Positions 34,911 to 44,435 of a DNA stretch of 64,000 nt are shown here, piece by piece. Made by a program: the position numbers and the translations under genes. Each line of letters starts with the position of its first letter. Within the stretch, counting starts at the first letter, position 1. The DNA comes from an uncultured Deferribacteraceae bacterium (GTDB lineage Bacteria; Chrysiogenota; Deferribacteres; CAMZNJ01). The stretch covers positions 14,249-78,248 of the forward strand of contig CAMZNS010000010.1 in the NCBI GenBank assembly GCA_947313855.1, written 5' to 3'. The notes beneath the pieces were generated by a model, which was given only the letters and a program-made list of their open reading frames with translations, was not told where the DNA came from and made no database searches.

Positions 34911-35945
34911 ATGGAGTTGAGCTTCATCAACAACCTGCAACGCCACTTCAACCCTTCGGGGGGTGTGGACGGTATTGGGGATGATGGTGTTTTTGTGTCA
35001 CCCTACATTTACGTTAGCGATACCGTTGTGGAGGGGGTACATTTCCACCCCACCACGCCACGTAAGCATGTGTTGCACTACCTATTCACGTCGAATATTA
35101 GCGATATGGCTGCCATGGGGGCGAAGGCTGAGTATGGGATACTCAACATTAGTGCCCCTGTGGCGTTTCTGTCTTCGGAAACAGCTAGCACCATCAAAGA
35201 GCTGTGCCATGCGAACGGGATTCGCCTTATTGGTGGAGATACTTGTGGCGGCTCCAGTGTTGTGCTGTCCCTCACACTTTTTGGCAGGGCAGAGCATAAT
35301 ATTCTAACACGCTCGGGTGCCACGGCTGGGGATATCATATTCATATCGCGACCCATTGGTCTCACCAACATTGCCCTCGCCAACGAAACACAGCTGAGTC
35401 GTCGTTCTCACGAAACGAATAACTCAGTGGAGTTGGGAAATCCATTGGAAGGGGAACTCGACCTGTACTACCACTACAACCGCCCTCCGGAGACGAAACT
35501 AGGTCTGCACCTAGCTGCCACCGGTGTTGTAACATCGTGCATGGACATATCCGACGGACTCGGTGTTGACCTAACAAGGCTCGGGAAAAGTAGTGGTGTG
35601 CGGTGTGTTGTCCATGAGGACGCCCTCCCGTTGGAGCATATTGAAACCATGGTTGATCGTGTGCAAAAGTTGGGTGGGATGATCGGCGTTGATGGTACGG
35701 ACGTGGGCAGGGTTTCACCTTTGGAGCACGCACTTTCGTCGGGACAAGAATTTGCACTACTGTTTACCGTTGCACCCCAAGAGGCGTACGGACTGCAAGA
35801 ACATTTGCGAACAGCTTTGGGGCGTGAGATTATCCCTGTGGGTTGGTGCGAGGAGTATGTTGAAGGTGAGCACCATGGGGTTGTTTGTCTGCAGGATAGC
35901 ACAACTGAGAGCATCGCCAACAGAGGCTGGATACACGGTAACTAG
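34911..35945 (+). CDS. thiL: Thiamine-monophosphate kinase
   Basis: Thiamine phosphate to thiamine diphosphate, last cofactor step. PurM-like fold: IGDDGVFVSP, SDTVVEGVHF, NISDMAAMGA, LIGGDTCGGS, CMDISDGLGVDL and SSGQEFALLF are all recognisable. 344 aa. 16 bases after csd4, SD GGGGG. Why it sits with cell-shape genes is unclear; probably only operon sharing. Confidence 0.93.
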   Translation: MELSFINNLQRHFNPSGGVDGIGDDGVFVSPYIYVSDTVVEGVHFHPTTPRKHVLHYLFTSNISDMAAMGAKAEYGILNISAPVAFLSSETASTIKELCHANGIRLIGGDTCGGSSVVLSLTLFGRAEHNILTRSGATAGDIIFISRPIGLTNIALANETQLSRRSHETNNSVELGNPLEGELDLYYHYNRPPETKLGLHLAATGVVTSCMDISDGLGVDLTRLGKSSGVRCVVHEDALPLEHIETMVDRVQKLGGMIGVDGTDVGRVSPLEHALSSGQEFALLFTVAPQEAYGLQEHLRTALGREIIPVGWCEEYVEGEHHGVVCLQDSTTESIANRGWIHGN

Positions 35946-35980
35946 GCACACGGCAACTAGCCACACAGCACACAAAGACA

Positions 35981-36886
35981 CTACAGCAGTACGTCTAGAA
36001 GTACTCCCACCATTACCGCAATGCTAATGTAAATATTAACGTTGAACGCCTGCATGAGGTGATTCGTCCCCCTGCTACTGTGGTTATCCCTGCTAGCAAT
36101 GACGTGTTGCCAGACGATTAGAACACCGACGATTAATACTGCCATGTAAAACCATGACCCTAACCCCAAAAATACTCCAGACAAGACCAACAGAGCCACA
36201 AATAGGGCATGAAGCAAACGCGATAGAAACACAGCACTACTGCGACCCAATATTGACGGTACTGAGTGGAGACGCTCCCTCCTGTCGAAATCCATATCCT
36301 GAAGGGCGTAAATAATGTCGAACCCAGCTGTCCACACAAGGACGCTGCCACCCAAAAGGATAATCCCCCACGAGATGGTTCCCGTAATGGCAATAAACGC
36401 ACCAATAGGGGCGATGGCAAGGGATAAACCAAGGATAAAATGGCACAAAGCTGTAAACCTCTTGCTGTAGGCATACAGCACAAACAGGGCGACGGGGATG
36501 GGGGCTAGGATGAAGCACAGGGGGGAGAGTAGGAGGGCGGCGATACCATAACCGATAACCGATATGGTTATGAAAACCATGGAGGTGGCGTTGGATATCT
36601 GTCCAGAGGGTATCTCCCTGCCAGCTGTTCGAGGGTTTCGTCGGTCGATACCGCTGTCAATCACACGGTTTACACCCATGGCAACACTGCGAGCAAATGC
36701 AACCGCAATCACAATCAGAATAGCATCACCAATGAACCCGTAGATAGACGATCCAACAGGGTCGACACGGTACTGATATGCAATGGCGATGGCAGTTGCC
36801 GATACCGCAAAGGGCATGGCAAAGAGTGTATGGCTGATTTTTATCATTTTGGAGTAGGTTGTTATCTGTGCAAAAAGGGTATTCAT
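35981..36886 (-). CDS. UbiA family prenyltransferase (4-hydroxybenzoate or MqnP type)
   Basis: Polytopic prenyltransferase for quinone synthesis. First Asp-rich motif NRVIDSGIDRRNPRTAGR (N-x3-D-x3-D), second DMDFDRRERLHS; both are intact. N-terminal IKISHTLFAMPFAV is typical. 301 aa. In an anaerobe the likely product is menaquinone, through the futalosine-pathway MqnP or MenA; sequence alone does not decide. Convergent with thiL (35-base gap). Confidence 0.88.
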   Translation of the reverse strand: MNTLFAQITTYSKMIKISHTLFAMPFAVSATAIAIAYQYRVDPVGSSIYGFIGDAILIVIAVAFARSVAMGVNRVIDSGIDRRNPRTAGREIPSGQISNATSMVFITISVIGYGIAALLLSPLCFILAPIPVALFVLYAYSKRFTALCHFILGLSLAIAPIGAFIAITGTISWGIILLGGSVLVWTAGFDIIYALQDMDFDRRERLHSVPSILGRSSAVFLSRLLHALFVALLVLSGVFLGLGSWFYMAVLIVGVLIVWQHVIASRDNHSSRGTNHLMQAFNVNIYISIAVMVGVLLDVLL

Positions 36887-36892
36887 GCCCCC

Positions 36893-36921
36893 ATTTTAAC
36901 GGATTTGCTGGATTAAATCAA
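36893..36921 (-). promoter_or_regulatory. Candidate promoter of ubiA, implying a leaderless transcript
   Basis: Minus strand TTGATT (36921-36916), 17 bases, TAAAAT (36898-36893). The expected start site falls on or next to the ATG at 36886, which has no clear Shine-Dalgarno. Confidence 0.4.
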
Positions 36922-36965
36922 TAAAGTTTATGGGTAGCGTTGCGGTAGCGGTAGCGTTGCGGTTG

Positions 36966-37010
36966 TACAACTGTGCACAATTGTGCACGATTGTGCACGA
37001 TTGTGCAGAA
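36966..37010. repeat. 10-bp phased repeat TTGTGCACGA
   Basis: Four to five units at exact 10-bp spacing, each centred on the palindrome GTGCAC, 70-115 bases before the downstream gene's ATG. Helical phasing would place all sites on one DNA face. Confidence 0.85.
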
Positions 37011-37079
37011 GGCATAAATATTGCTAGTTTACTTGGGAAACTATCAGTACGTCTTATTAAGGTTCCCTTTGGGAGAAGC

Positions 37080-38342
37080 ATGGGTGCAAATACAAATATT
37101 CTACAAAAAATACAGGTCGGGTTCTCAACCTTAGGGATTTGGTTAGGGCTACGAATGATCGGTTTTACGATCCTAATTGCTGTGTCCGGAGCAGTGTTTG
37201 TTTCGGGGATCAAAATTGGTGCCGAAGAGAACTCTAATTCGTACAATGTTCAGGGGAACTACTTCTACAACATAAAACTACTCTCACCACCATACTTCAA
37301 GTCTGGGGGGAGTATTACCTTTTTCAGTCAGTTTTATCTGTCCAAAAATTTCCGTGAAGACAATAGTTTTGTGTACATGTTGAGCAATGGTGATGATAGG
37401 CGGATAATTGCCATTAACAAAACGGCTGATGGTGTAAAGTATTCCGATATTAAGGTCGGTTATAATTTTTCTGATTACATTCGGTTGGATATCCCTGAAT
37501 CGTTTGAGAAGAGCAGTTACGATATTAGTGTTGGGTTTGCCTATGCGGATCAGCCTTTGGAGTCTATTCTCGAGCGTGAGAATGTGGATAATCTGTTCAT
37601 TAAGGTGTTAACCATTTACAGGGTTACCGATTCTGATGCTGTGAGGATAGCTTTTGCGGCCATAGTATTGGTTGTTTCTCTTGCTGGTTTGTCCATAGCT
37701 TTGGCAGAGATATTGTTGCCGTCCACCAAGGTCAACACAGTGTTATCTCTGACAGCCATGACTTTTGCCATGGGTGTGACTTTCATGACCATGGTGGTAA
37801 CATTTAGTTTTGCTTCGTCCATGTGGGTTTTTGGTCGTGTTATCATACCTGAGTATATTTTCATATTCACGTTGCCATTTTTCATTATTGTCCTTTGGTT
37901 CTCCCTGTTTTACCTAATACTGGGACGAATAGATACGGCATTGTATTTAATTATTATGTTTGTTGCTCTTTTGGCGACCACTCACATTTATATTGCTAAT
38001 TACGAGGGTAATACTTCGGGCAATATGCTTGACATTATTTTGGGTATTGATGATCTTTTTATGTATTTGATAACGGATAAGTATGTTGGGAGTCTCATCG
38101 CCCTGATGTTCTTTGCCTTGGTCATACTGATTGCAAATACTTATCGCAAGGTTTTGTTTTCAAGCACATTTGTGCTACGTTTTTATCTGTTTCTTGGGAT
38201 GTTGATTATCAATATTGCGTTGTTCTCCATAATAGACTACGTTATGGTGTCGTATACTGGGATTAACATTCTCAACATGATGAATTCTTTCGAATTTTTC
38301 GGTTTGTTCATATCGTACTTCACTTCGTACATTAACTTGTAA
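37080..38342 (+). CDS. Polytopic membrane protein of unknown function
   Basis: 420 aa. One N-terminal TM (IGFTILIAVSGAVFVSG), then a periplasmic-looking beta-rich domain of ~140 residues (residues ~35-185, YFYNIKLLSPPYF, FSQFYLSKNFRED), then seven or so TMs to the C-terminus. ATG at 37080 follows GGGAGA; the upstream frame runs through the 10-bp repeat and is rejected. The layout (extracytoplasmic domain then a 7-TM block) recalls 7TM receptor-type proteins, but I recognise no motif. Convergent with ybeY. Confidence 0.7.
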   Translation: MGANTNILQKIQVGFSTLGIWLGLRMIGFTILIAVSGAVFVSGIKIGAEENSNSYNVQGNYFYNIKLLSPPYFKSGGSITFFSQFYLSKNFREDNSFVYMLSNGDDRRIIAINKTADGVKYSDIKVGYNFSDYIRLDIPESFEKSSYDISVGFAYADQPLESILERENVDNLFIKVLTIYRVTDSDAVRIAFAAIVLVVSLAGLSIALAEILLPSTKVNTVLSLTAMTFAMGVTFMTMVVTFSFASSMWVFGRVIIPEYIFIFTLPFFIIVLWFSLFYLILGRIDTALYLIIMFVALLATTHIYIANYEGNTSGNMLDIILGIDDLFMYLITDKYVGSLIALMFFALVILIANTYRKVLFSSTFVLRFYLFLGMLIINIALFSIIDYVMVSYTGINILNMMNSFEFFGLFISYFTSYINL

Positions 38343-38353
38343 CCTGCCTAGCG

Positions 38354-38938
38354 TTAGGGTAGCTGTAGCGAATCCAAAATTCCACTTTGCAGGGGTAGCA
38401 TTACGTTGCTGTCGCAATCTTGTATATGGTCGAAGCCTAGCAGGTGCAGTGTGCCATGAATGAGAAGGAACGCAACCTCCTTGGTAACGCTATGACCGAG
38501 GGTAATACTCTGTCTGAGTGCTACAGGTGTGCATATGATGATGTCGCCTAGGGGGATGGTGGTGTTGCTGGTGTTGACGGTGTTGCTGGTGTTGCTGGTG
38601 TTGCTGGCGTTGACGGTGGACTGAATAAGTTGGTGAATGGTGGTAACCTCCTGTGCGTCAAACAGGGGGAACGTTAGAACGTCGGTGGGTTTGTTTACCT
38701 GCCGATGGGTATTGTTGATGTCTTGCATCTGGACTTCGTCCACCATGGTGAGGTGGATGGTGAACGTTGCTGTTGCGTTGTTGTCAGCCATGCCCATTTT
38801 CTCTACAACGGTTGCGTTGTTGACAGTACTGGTTGCCGCTCGGAGTAGTGTGGCGTTGATGTTCGCATCGCTGATATTTGCATCGCTGTTAGCGTGTGGG
38901 TTTACGATTAGTGTTACTTTGTGCATGTTCGTTTTCAT
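38354..38938 (-). CDS. ybeY: Endoribonuclease YbeY
   Basis: Zinc RNase for 16S rRNA 3'-end maturation and ribosome quality control. The zinc motif HGTLHLLGFDH (H-x3-H-x5-H) is intact, with RQVNKPTDVLTFPL upstream. An in-frame Asn-Thr-Ser repeat (residues ~109-125, NTSNT units) sits in the loop before the PLGDIIIC strand. ATG at 38938 follows GGAGG inside phoH; the genes overlap 50 bases. Second ATG at 38926 possible. 194 aa. Confidence 0.9.
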   Translation of the reverse strand: MKTNMHKVTLIVNPHANSDANISDANINATLLRAATSTVNNATVVEKMGMADNNATATFTIHLTMVDEVQMQDINNTHRQVNKPTDVLTFPLFDAQEVTTIHQLIQSTVNASNTSNTSNTVNTSNTTIPLGDIIICTPVALRQSITLGHSVTKEVAFLLIHGTLHLLGFDHIQDCDSNVMLPLQSGILDSLQLP

Positions 38939-39860
38939 GTTTGTCGTATGCCTCCACAATGTCTTGTATTAGGCGGTGTCTGACTACATCTTCGTTGGTG
39001 AATTGTGTGAAGTGTACCCCTTCAATTTTGTTTAGTATTTCGGTGGCATTTCGTAGTCCATTTGTTTGGTGTTTTGGTAGATCGGCTTGTGTTAGGTCGC
39101 CAGTGATGACCATTTTGGATCCTTGTCCGAGTCTTGTGAGGAACATTTTCATCTGTGCGACGGTGGTGTTTTGTGCTTCGTCGAGTACGATAAAGCTGTT
39201 GTTCAGCGTACGTCCACGCATGAATGCTAGTGGTGCGATTTCGATTGTTTGTGTTTCGAGTAGTTTGTTGAGCTGGTTTGTGTTGAGCAGTGTGTGTAGT
39301 GCGTCGTACATGGGTTGCAGGTATGGTGTAATTTTCTCTTCGATGTCACCCGGTAGGAAGCCGAGTGCTTCTCCTGCTTCCACGGCGGGTCGGGTGAGGA
39401 TTAGTCGTTCCACGTCTTTGTTGAGTAGGTGGTGTAGTCCGGCGGCGATTGCGAGGAATGTTTTCCCTGTTCCGGCTGTACCGATGGCAAAGTTGAGGTC
39501 GTGTGTTTTCATTGCGTGGAAGTATTTGGATTGGTTTGCATTTTTGAGTCGTAAATCTTTGGCACGTCCTCCGATGTGCACAATATTCCCTACGGTTTGT
39601 GCAATATTTCCGGGTTGTTGTCGTAGAGCGAGGTTTAGTGCGTTTGCGACGTCTTCTTGTACGAGTTCACGTTTGGCGGCGATGATGGCCATGGATTCGA
39701 GTATCTCTTTTGCGATTGCACTGTTGTTTCCGGTGATACGAAACAGTCCGCCAATATTGTTGATGTTGACACCGAGGTGTGTTTTGAATAGTTTGAGGTT
39801 GGAGTTGTTGACACCCACTAGTGCTGGGACAACGCTTTCGTTTACTTGAATTTCTGTCAT
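38889..39860 (-). CDS. phoH: PhoH-like ATPase (YbeZ)
   Basis: Cytoplasmic NTPase, usual partner of YbeY in RNA processing. Walker A GTAGTGKTFLA, Walker B FIVLDEAQNTT, and QMKMFLTRLGQGSKMVITGD. A KH-like N-terminal region is present (IGGLFRITGNNSAIAKEI). 323 aa. SD AAGGGGAAACAAT. Its ATG overlaps the cca stop (ATGA). Confidence 0.94.
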   Translation of the reverse strand: MTEIQVNESVVPALVGVNNSNLKLFKTHLGVNINNIGGLFRITGNNSAIAKEILESMAIIAAKRELVQEDVANALNLALRQQPGNIAQTVGNIVHIGGRAKDLRLKNANQSKYFHAMKTHDLNFAIGTAGTGKTFLAIAAGLHHLLNKDVERLILTRPAVEAGEALGFLPGDIEEKITPYLQPMYDALHTLLNTNQLNKLLETQTIEIAPLAFMRGRTLNNSFIVLDEAQNTTVAQMKMFLTRLGQGSKMVITGDLTQADLPKHQTNGLRNATEILNKIEGVHFTQFTNEDVVRHRLIQDIVEAYDKHENEHAQSNTNRKPTR

Positions 39861-40960
39861 ATTGTTTCCCCTTGGGCGAGTTTTTCGAGGTATCGTTTGA
39901 TGTGTTTTTGAGTTGCGTGTGGTTTCCCTTGTAGTGCGAGTGCTACGATGTTGTGTTGTTGAGTTGTTTGTGCGTGTTGCGTTAGTGTGTGCACCCTTAG
40001 TGCGTACCGTTTGTTGGCTGTATTTGTTGTGTTGTCGAATTGCTCATCACCATGGCGTATCTCTGAGGCGAGGTTTGTTTGTGCGGTTTGGGTGTTGAAC
40101 ATTATGCTGAAGATATCTATTCCTAGGGTGTGTGCGAGGGTGATTATCTGTGGCAATGAGTTTTCGTCCATGAGTTTTGCCATTTCGTAGGGGGTACGGT
40201 TGGCATTGAGGTTTGCTAGTGTGATTTTGGCGTTGTGGATTAGTGTTACTGTGTGGTGTGTGGGTGTGAGGTTGTAGCGTGCGGCGAACCTGAGGCAACG
40301 GAGTATGCGTGATGGGTCGTCTGTGAAGCTTTGGTCGTGGAGTACGGCTATGGTCTTGTTGCGGATGGCGTCCAAGCCGTTAAACGGGTCGAGGAGGTGT
40401 TCGGCGAGGTGTTCGGTTATGTGTTCGGCGAGGTGTTCGGCGGTTATCTGCGTGCCCGTTGCGATGAGTGTGTCTAGTGTTTGCGTTGGGATGTTGAGTG
40501 CCATGGCGTTGATATTGAAGTCGCGTCGTGGCAGGTCGTGTTCGATGGTGGGCATGATGGTGATTTGTGGTTGTCCCCCTGATGTGAGGAAGGTTTCTGT
40601 TCGTGGCGTGGTGATATCGATTTTGCGGGTGTTGTTGCCGTCGTTGTAGGATATGCTAGCTGTGCGGTATTTCTTGTATTGGCGAACGGTGGCATTGGGC
40701 ATAATTTTGCCGTACTCTTCACTTAAAACGCATGCGTCCATTTCGGTAATAATATCCACGTCGTGGCTGTTGTTGCCCATGATGATATCTCGCACTGTTC
40801 CGCCAACAAGCCATACGCCACGATTGTCACGATTGTCACGATTGTCACGATTGTCACGATTGTCACGATTGGTGGAGCTTGTTTTTTGGACGATATTTTG
40901 TAGTAGGCGTATTGTTTTTAGGGTGGCAGTGCTGAAGTTTGGGTTATTGTGTGGGTTCAT
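39857..40960 (-). CDS. cca: tRNA nucleotidyltransferase / poly(A) polymerase family protein
   Basis: Adds CCA (or part of it) to tRNA 3' ends; both tRNA genes in this window lack an encoded CCA. Class II motifs: WLVGGTVRDII, SHDVDIITE, DLPRRDFNINAMA, DPFNGLDAIRN and FTDDPSRILRCLRFAARY. 367 aa, no HD domain. In-frame repeats: five NRD/NRG units (9-bp unit) immediately before the catalytic LVGG strand, and AEH(L/I)(A/T)EH repeats in the middle. Division into CC- or A-adding type cannot be read by eye. Confidence 0.88.
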   Translation of the reverse strand: MNPHNNPNFSTATLKTIRLLQNIVQKTSSTNRDNRDNRDNRDNRDNRGVWLVGGTVRDIIMGNNSHDVDIITEMDACVLSEEYGKIMPNATVRQYKKYRTASISYNDGNNTRKIDITTPRTETFLTSGGQPQITIMPTIEHDLPRRDFNINAMALNIPTQTLDTLIATGTQITAEHLAEHITEHLAEHLLDPFNGLDAIRNKTIAVLHDQSFTDDPSRILRCLRFAARYNLTPTHHTVTLIHNAKITLANLNANRTPYEMAKLMDENSLPQIITLAHTLGIDIFSIMFNTQTAQTNLASEIRHGDEQFDNTTNTANKRYALRVHTLTQHAQTTQQHNIVALALQGKPHATQKHIKRYLEKLAQGETI

Positions 40961-41066
40961 GTTGCGTGGGGGCTCCTGCGTATGTGGCTTTGTGTTTGTC
41001 GATGCTACATTGTAGCGAGTTTCAACTATTTACTCAACAGGCAACATTAGGTGTTGGGCGGTATGG

Positions 41067-42158
41067 TTATTGGTGTTTTCGGTATCGAGGGTGGAACTGC
41101 TCTAGTGTGTTGCGTTTGCGATCGTCAGTAATGTGGGTGTATATTTGTGTTGTGGATAGGGAGGTGTGCCCCAAAAATATTTGGATAGTGCGTAGGTCGG
41201 CACCGCCAAAGAGCATATTGGTGGCGAATGAGTGTCGCAGGGTGTGTGGCGATGGTTTTTTGGTGAGCCCAGCTAGGCGTGCGTATTTGCGAACAATGTA
41301 CCAGCATCCTTGACGAGTCATCTGTTTCCCACTCCTGTCAACAAAAATAAAACCTTCATCGCGGATATTTTTGTTTTTTGGGGAGGACATGAAAACATGG
41401 CGACGCTCTAGTAAGGTTGGGTAGTCGTTTAAAAGTGAAAGGTACAAGGGGGCGTATCGTGTTTTGCCGCCTTTACCCACAACAACTGCCACACCGCGTT
41501 CTAAATCGATACTAGTAACCTTGAGGTTAATGACTTCGCTAACACGCATGCCAGAGGAGTATAAGGTCTGGATGATAACACTGTCCCGCTGACCTAAGTA
41601 GTTGTTGGTTTTGATTACGCCCAGGAGGGTGTCAACTTCGGTTTGGGTGAGGAAGGAGGGGAGCTTGTTGACGCTTCGCGGTTTGATGGTGCTTAATAAG
41701 GGGTTTACGGGGAGGTGTTGCTCTTGAACCAAGTAGTCGAAAAAACAGGAAAGACCGCTCAACTTACGCTGAATGGTTCTGTTGCCCATGGCATTGGTAC
41801 GCATGTAAACAAGGAGTTGGGTGACGCCAGATCTGTCTAAGGAGCTCGCGAGGTTGTTTAAGTTGATGAGCATGTTGTTGACGTTGAATATGTCCGCACC
41901 ATCAGCACCATCAGCACCATCAGCACCATCCGTCGCCACAGGGGGGGATGCAGGCTTGTAGTACACAGTGCTAGAGTTGCCACCGTGACCATCAAGGTCG
42001 TAACTTGAAAGGAATTTCAGGAGCGTAATAACGTCATTGCTGTAGGAGATTAAGGTGTTCGCCGAGTAGCCCAACTCAAACTTGAGGTAGTCCTGAAGAA
42101 AAGACTCAAGGAGCTTAGACACAGACAACGCCTCAATATTAGTTCTATGCCTGTGCAT
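41067..42158 (-). CDS. Tyrosine recombinase, XerC/XerD family
   Basis: Site-specific recombinase, probably chromosome-dimer resolution. Catalytic residues: Arg in SSGMRVSEVINL, HxxR in SPHTLRHSFAT, His in LGHTSLSTTQ, Tyr in IYTHI. The SAM-like N-terminal domain (FLQDYLKFELGYSANTLISY) is interrupted by DGA x4 (9-bp unit). ATG at 42158 overlaps the DUF805 gene by 14 bases. 363 aa. No attachment site or mobile-element genes near, so a housekeeping role is favoured. Confidence 0.88.
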   Translation of the reverse strand: MHRHRTNIEALSVSKLLESFLQDYLKFELGYSANTLISYSNDVITLLKFLSSYDLDGHGGNSSTVYYKPASPPVATDGADGADGADGADIFNVNNMLINLNNLASSLDRSGVTQLLVYMRTNAMGNRTIQRKLSGLSCFFDYLVQEQHLPVNPLLSTIKPRSVNKLPSFLTQTEVDTLLGVIKTNNYLGQRDSVIIQTLYSSGMRVSEVINLKVTSIDLERGVAVVVGKGGKTRYAPLYLSLLNDYPTLLERRHVFMSSPKNKNIRDEGFIFVDRSGKQMTRQGCWYIVRKYARLAGLTKKPSPHTLRHSFATNMLFGGADLRTIQIFLGHTSLSTTQIYTHITDDRKRNTLEQFHPRYRKHQ

Positions 42159-43122
42159 GCTGCTGCTGTTGATGATTACGACGCAAACGACGCCTTGAAA
42201 CACTCTTCACTTTCTCAGGCTTGGCAACAACAACAGGGGCGACCAGCTCGCGGGATCGACGACCGTAATGATTGATACAACGCTCAGATGGAGCAAATAT
42301 TATGTAAATGAAGCTTGCCAAAAATATTGCCGAAACAAGACTAGCAGCAACGGTAAGGAAGAAGCTGGTAATGCCAGCAGTATGGAGAACATCCAATGTC
42401 ACCAAAGACAGAGTAACGACAACCAACTTAAACGTAGTGCCACGACGTAAACCGATATCGTTGACGCGGTTTTTGAGCAGGCACACAAAGCTGTAGGTGT
42501 AGACGAGGAGCAGAACGCAAGCGTAAGCGATGGCAACAATACTCATGGTACTAAGGTTGCTGAGATTAATACTAATATCAAGGGGAACAACACCAAGGTA
42601 AACCAGACCAACCAAAGGGAGACTCAGTATGGCAACCATCAGGAGGAGGAGTACATTGTATTGAACAAACATAAAGCGATGAACACGAGACCTAAACGTA
42701 AACACTGAATGGAAAAAGCTTTTTAAGGGGGCATTTATGCGAAACGGAGGGGTGCCGTAACGGTTGATATATTTTTGTCCAGGGATAAGGGATATGAGTA
42801 TGGTGATTGCTATGCCGACGCCAGCAAAGTTTAAAATCACCTTGAGAATGGCCATTTTGGAGGGTATGCCAATATCTTTAAGACGCTTGGTTGTAAGGAT
42901 GAAGTCGCTAACGGCACCGATGGAGACTAGTAGTATGAGCATAAGGGTTCCCAAGGCGGGATAGAGGTGTGACGACGATAAGTAGAATACGCCGGAAGCA
43001 AGGAGCAACATGAGGTATGCAGTAATGTAGAGACGACCGTTGATGCGTCCTGATGATGCAAAAAATAGTCGAAAAAGGTTATCGCGACGAATTAGTGTTT
43101 TGGTTTGGTGATTGATAGACAT
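42145..43122 (-). CDS. Double DUF805 membrane protein
   Basis: Two DUF805 units in one chain. Unit 1 (residues ~20-120): GRINGRLYITAYL, TTKRLKDIGIPSK, IPGQKYINRYG. Unit 2 (~145-290): SRVHRFMFVQYN, LKNRVNDIGLRR, FAPSERCINHYG. About eight TMs, basic Gln-rich tail (RRRLRRNHQQQQHAQA). DUF805 proteins are usually single-unit and of unknown function. 11 bases after corC, overlapping xer. Confidence 0.82.
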   Translation of the reverse strand: MSINHQTKTLIRRDNLFRLFFASSGRINGRLYITAYLMLLLASGVFYLSSSHLYPALGTLMLILLVSIGAVSDFILTTKRLKDIGIPSKMAILKVILNFAGVGIAITILISLIPGQKYINRYGTPPFRINAPLKSFFHSVFTFRSRVHRFMFVQYNVLLLLMVAILSLPLVGLVYLGVVPLDISINLSNLSTMSIVAIAYACVLLLVYTYSFVCLLKNRVNDIGLRRGTTFKLVVVTLSLVTLDVLHTAGITSFFLTVAASLVSAIFLASFIYIIFAPSERCINHYGRRSRELVAPVVVAKPEKVKSVSRRRLRRNHQQQQHAQA

Positions 43123-43133
43123 AGGTATTCTCC

Positions 43134-44435
43134 CTATTCTGAATCTGAATAAGAATCGTTGTTTTCATGCTGTGTGTCGCTCTTCTTAAACTCAACTCGT
43201 CCGATACGTGTGCCAGTCATGGTTTTGACCGTAACGGAGTAACCTTGGTAGTACATTTTTTGACCAGCAGTGGGGATGTCGCCGGCGATGTCAAATACCA
43301 AGCCCCCAACAGTATCGTAGCTTTTGTCGTTCTCCACCATGTGAACCCCTAGCACTTCAAAGAAGTCTTCCAAGTTCATCCTTGAGTCTACAATATAAGT
43401 ATCACTGCCAATTTTAATATAGTCAATATCTTTTTCGTCGTATTCGTCGTAAATTTCGCCAACAATCTCTTCGAGGATATCCTCCATGGTAACAATCCCC
43501 GACAGTCCGCCGTATTCATCGACTACAAGGGCGATGTGGCGACTTTTCGATCGCATATCAGCAAGGAGGCTGCTAATTGTTTTGGTTTCGGGTACGTGTA
43601 GTGCAACGTGTAGTGTGCTTTTGTCTTTAAGGGAGGACTCAATATTTTGCAGTATGCTTTCAGTATTGGATTTTACCAAATCCTTAACGTAAAAGATGCC
43701 AGAAATCTCGTCGATATTGCCACTGTGGACGGGGTAACGTGAAAACTGATGTTCTTCGATTGTATCTAAGTTGGACTCTGGTGGGGCGGAAGAGTTCAGA
43801 AAAACAATTTCGGTGCGGGGAACCATAATCTCTTTGACCATGGCGGTCTGCATGTCAAAAATACTAGACAGCATGGCGTGTGTTTCCTCTTCAATTGCCC
43901 CTTCGCCGAGGGAGGCATCAACAATAAACTCAAGCTCATCGGAGGTAATGGTAGGGTTGCTGCCACCGTTGCTTTTCTCACCCCAAGAGCTTAGCCAAGA
44001 GGAGATGAAGCTTAGAAGCAGGCTGAGGGGGTAGACCAAGGTATTGATAATGTAGATGGGGTAGATGAACGCAAGGGTGACAACCATGGGGTTGCGTTTG
44101 GCAAATGTTTTGGGGATTATCTCGCCAAACATGAGGATGAGGAGGGTCATCACACCTGTGGCGGCGGCAATGGCATTGTGTTCAAACAGCGTGAGTGCCA
44201 TGCCTGTGGCAAGGGCAGAGGAGAAGATGTTAACAAGGTTGTTGCCGATTAAAATGGTGGCAAGGGTCATTTCAGGGCGATTGAGCCACATGCGTAGCGG
44301 TTTAGCGAAAAACGGGTGATCGTCAATGGCCTTGCGGGTGCGGAGCTCATTGAGGGAGGTGAGTGCGGTTTCGCTACTGGAAAAGAAGCCGGATAGTACT
44401 AGGGATATGGATATCAAAACTATTTCTAGGTACAA
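43134..44435 (-). CDS. corC: CNNM/CorC-type transporter with CBS pair (HlyC/CorC family)
   Basis: Mg/Co efflux-type membrane protein. N-terminal DUF21/CNNM domain ([27 protein letters not shown]), CBS pair ([31 protein letters not shown]) and C-terminal CorC_HlyC domain ([28 protein letters not shown]). 433 aa. Start is TTG at 44435, supported by AAGGAGAG seven bases upstream; no ATG/GTG gives the full first helix. Confidence 0.92.
   Translation of the reverse strand: MYLEIVLISISLVLSGFFSSSETALTSLNELRTRKAIDDHPFFAKPLRMWLNRPEMTLATILIGNNLVNIFSSALATGMALTLFEHNAIAAATGVMTLLILMFGEIIPKTFAKRNPMVVTLAFIYPIYIINTLVYPLSLLLSFISSWLSSWGEKSNGGSNPTITSDELEFIVDASLGEGAIEEETHAMLSSIFDMQTAMVKEIMVPRTEIVFLNSSAPPESNLDTIEEHQFSRYPVHSGNIDEISGIFYVKDLVKSNTESILQNIESSLKDKSTLHVALHVPETKTISSLLADMRSKSRHIALVVDEYGGLSGIVTMEDILEEIVGEIYDEYDEKDIDYIKIGSDTYIVDSRMNLEDFFEVLGVHMVENDKSYDTVGGLVFDIAGDIPTAGQKMYYQGYSVTVKTMTGTRIGRVEFKKSDTQHENNDSYSDSE

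Noticed and set aside
36930-37079. 50-residue N-terminal extension of the membrane protein
   Set aside because: It translates the GTAGCG and TTGTGCACGA repeats; ATG 37080 has a GGGAGA Shine-Dalgarno.
41067-42158. Mobile-element integrase
   Set aside because: The recombinase is in a housekeeping operon with corC, cca and phoH; no attachment repeats, tRNA end or phage genes flank it.
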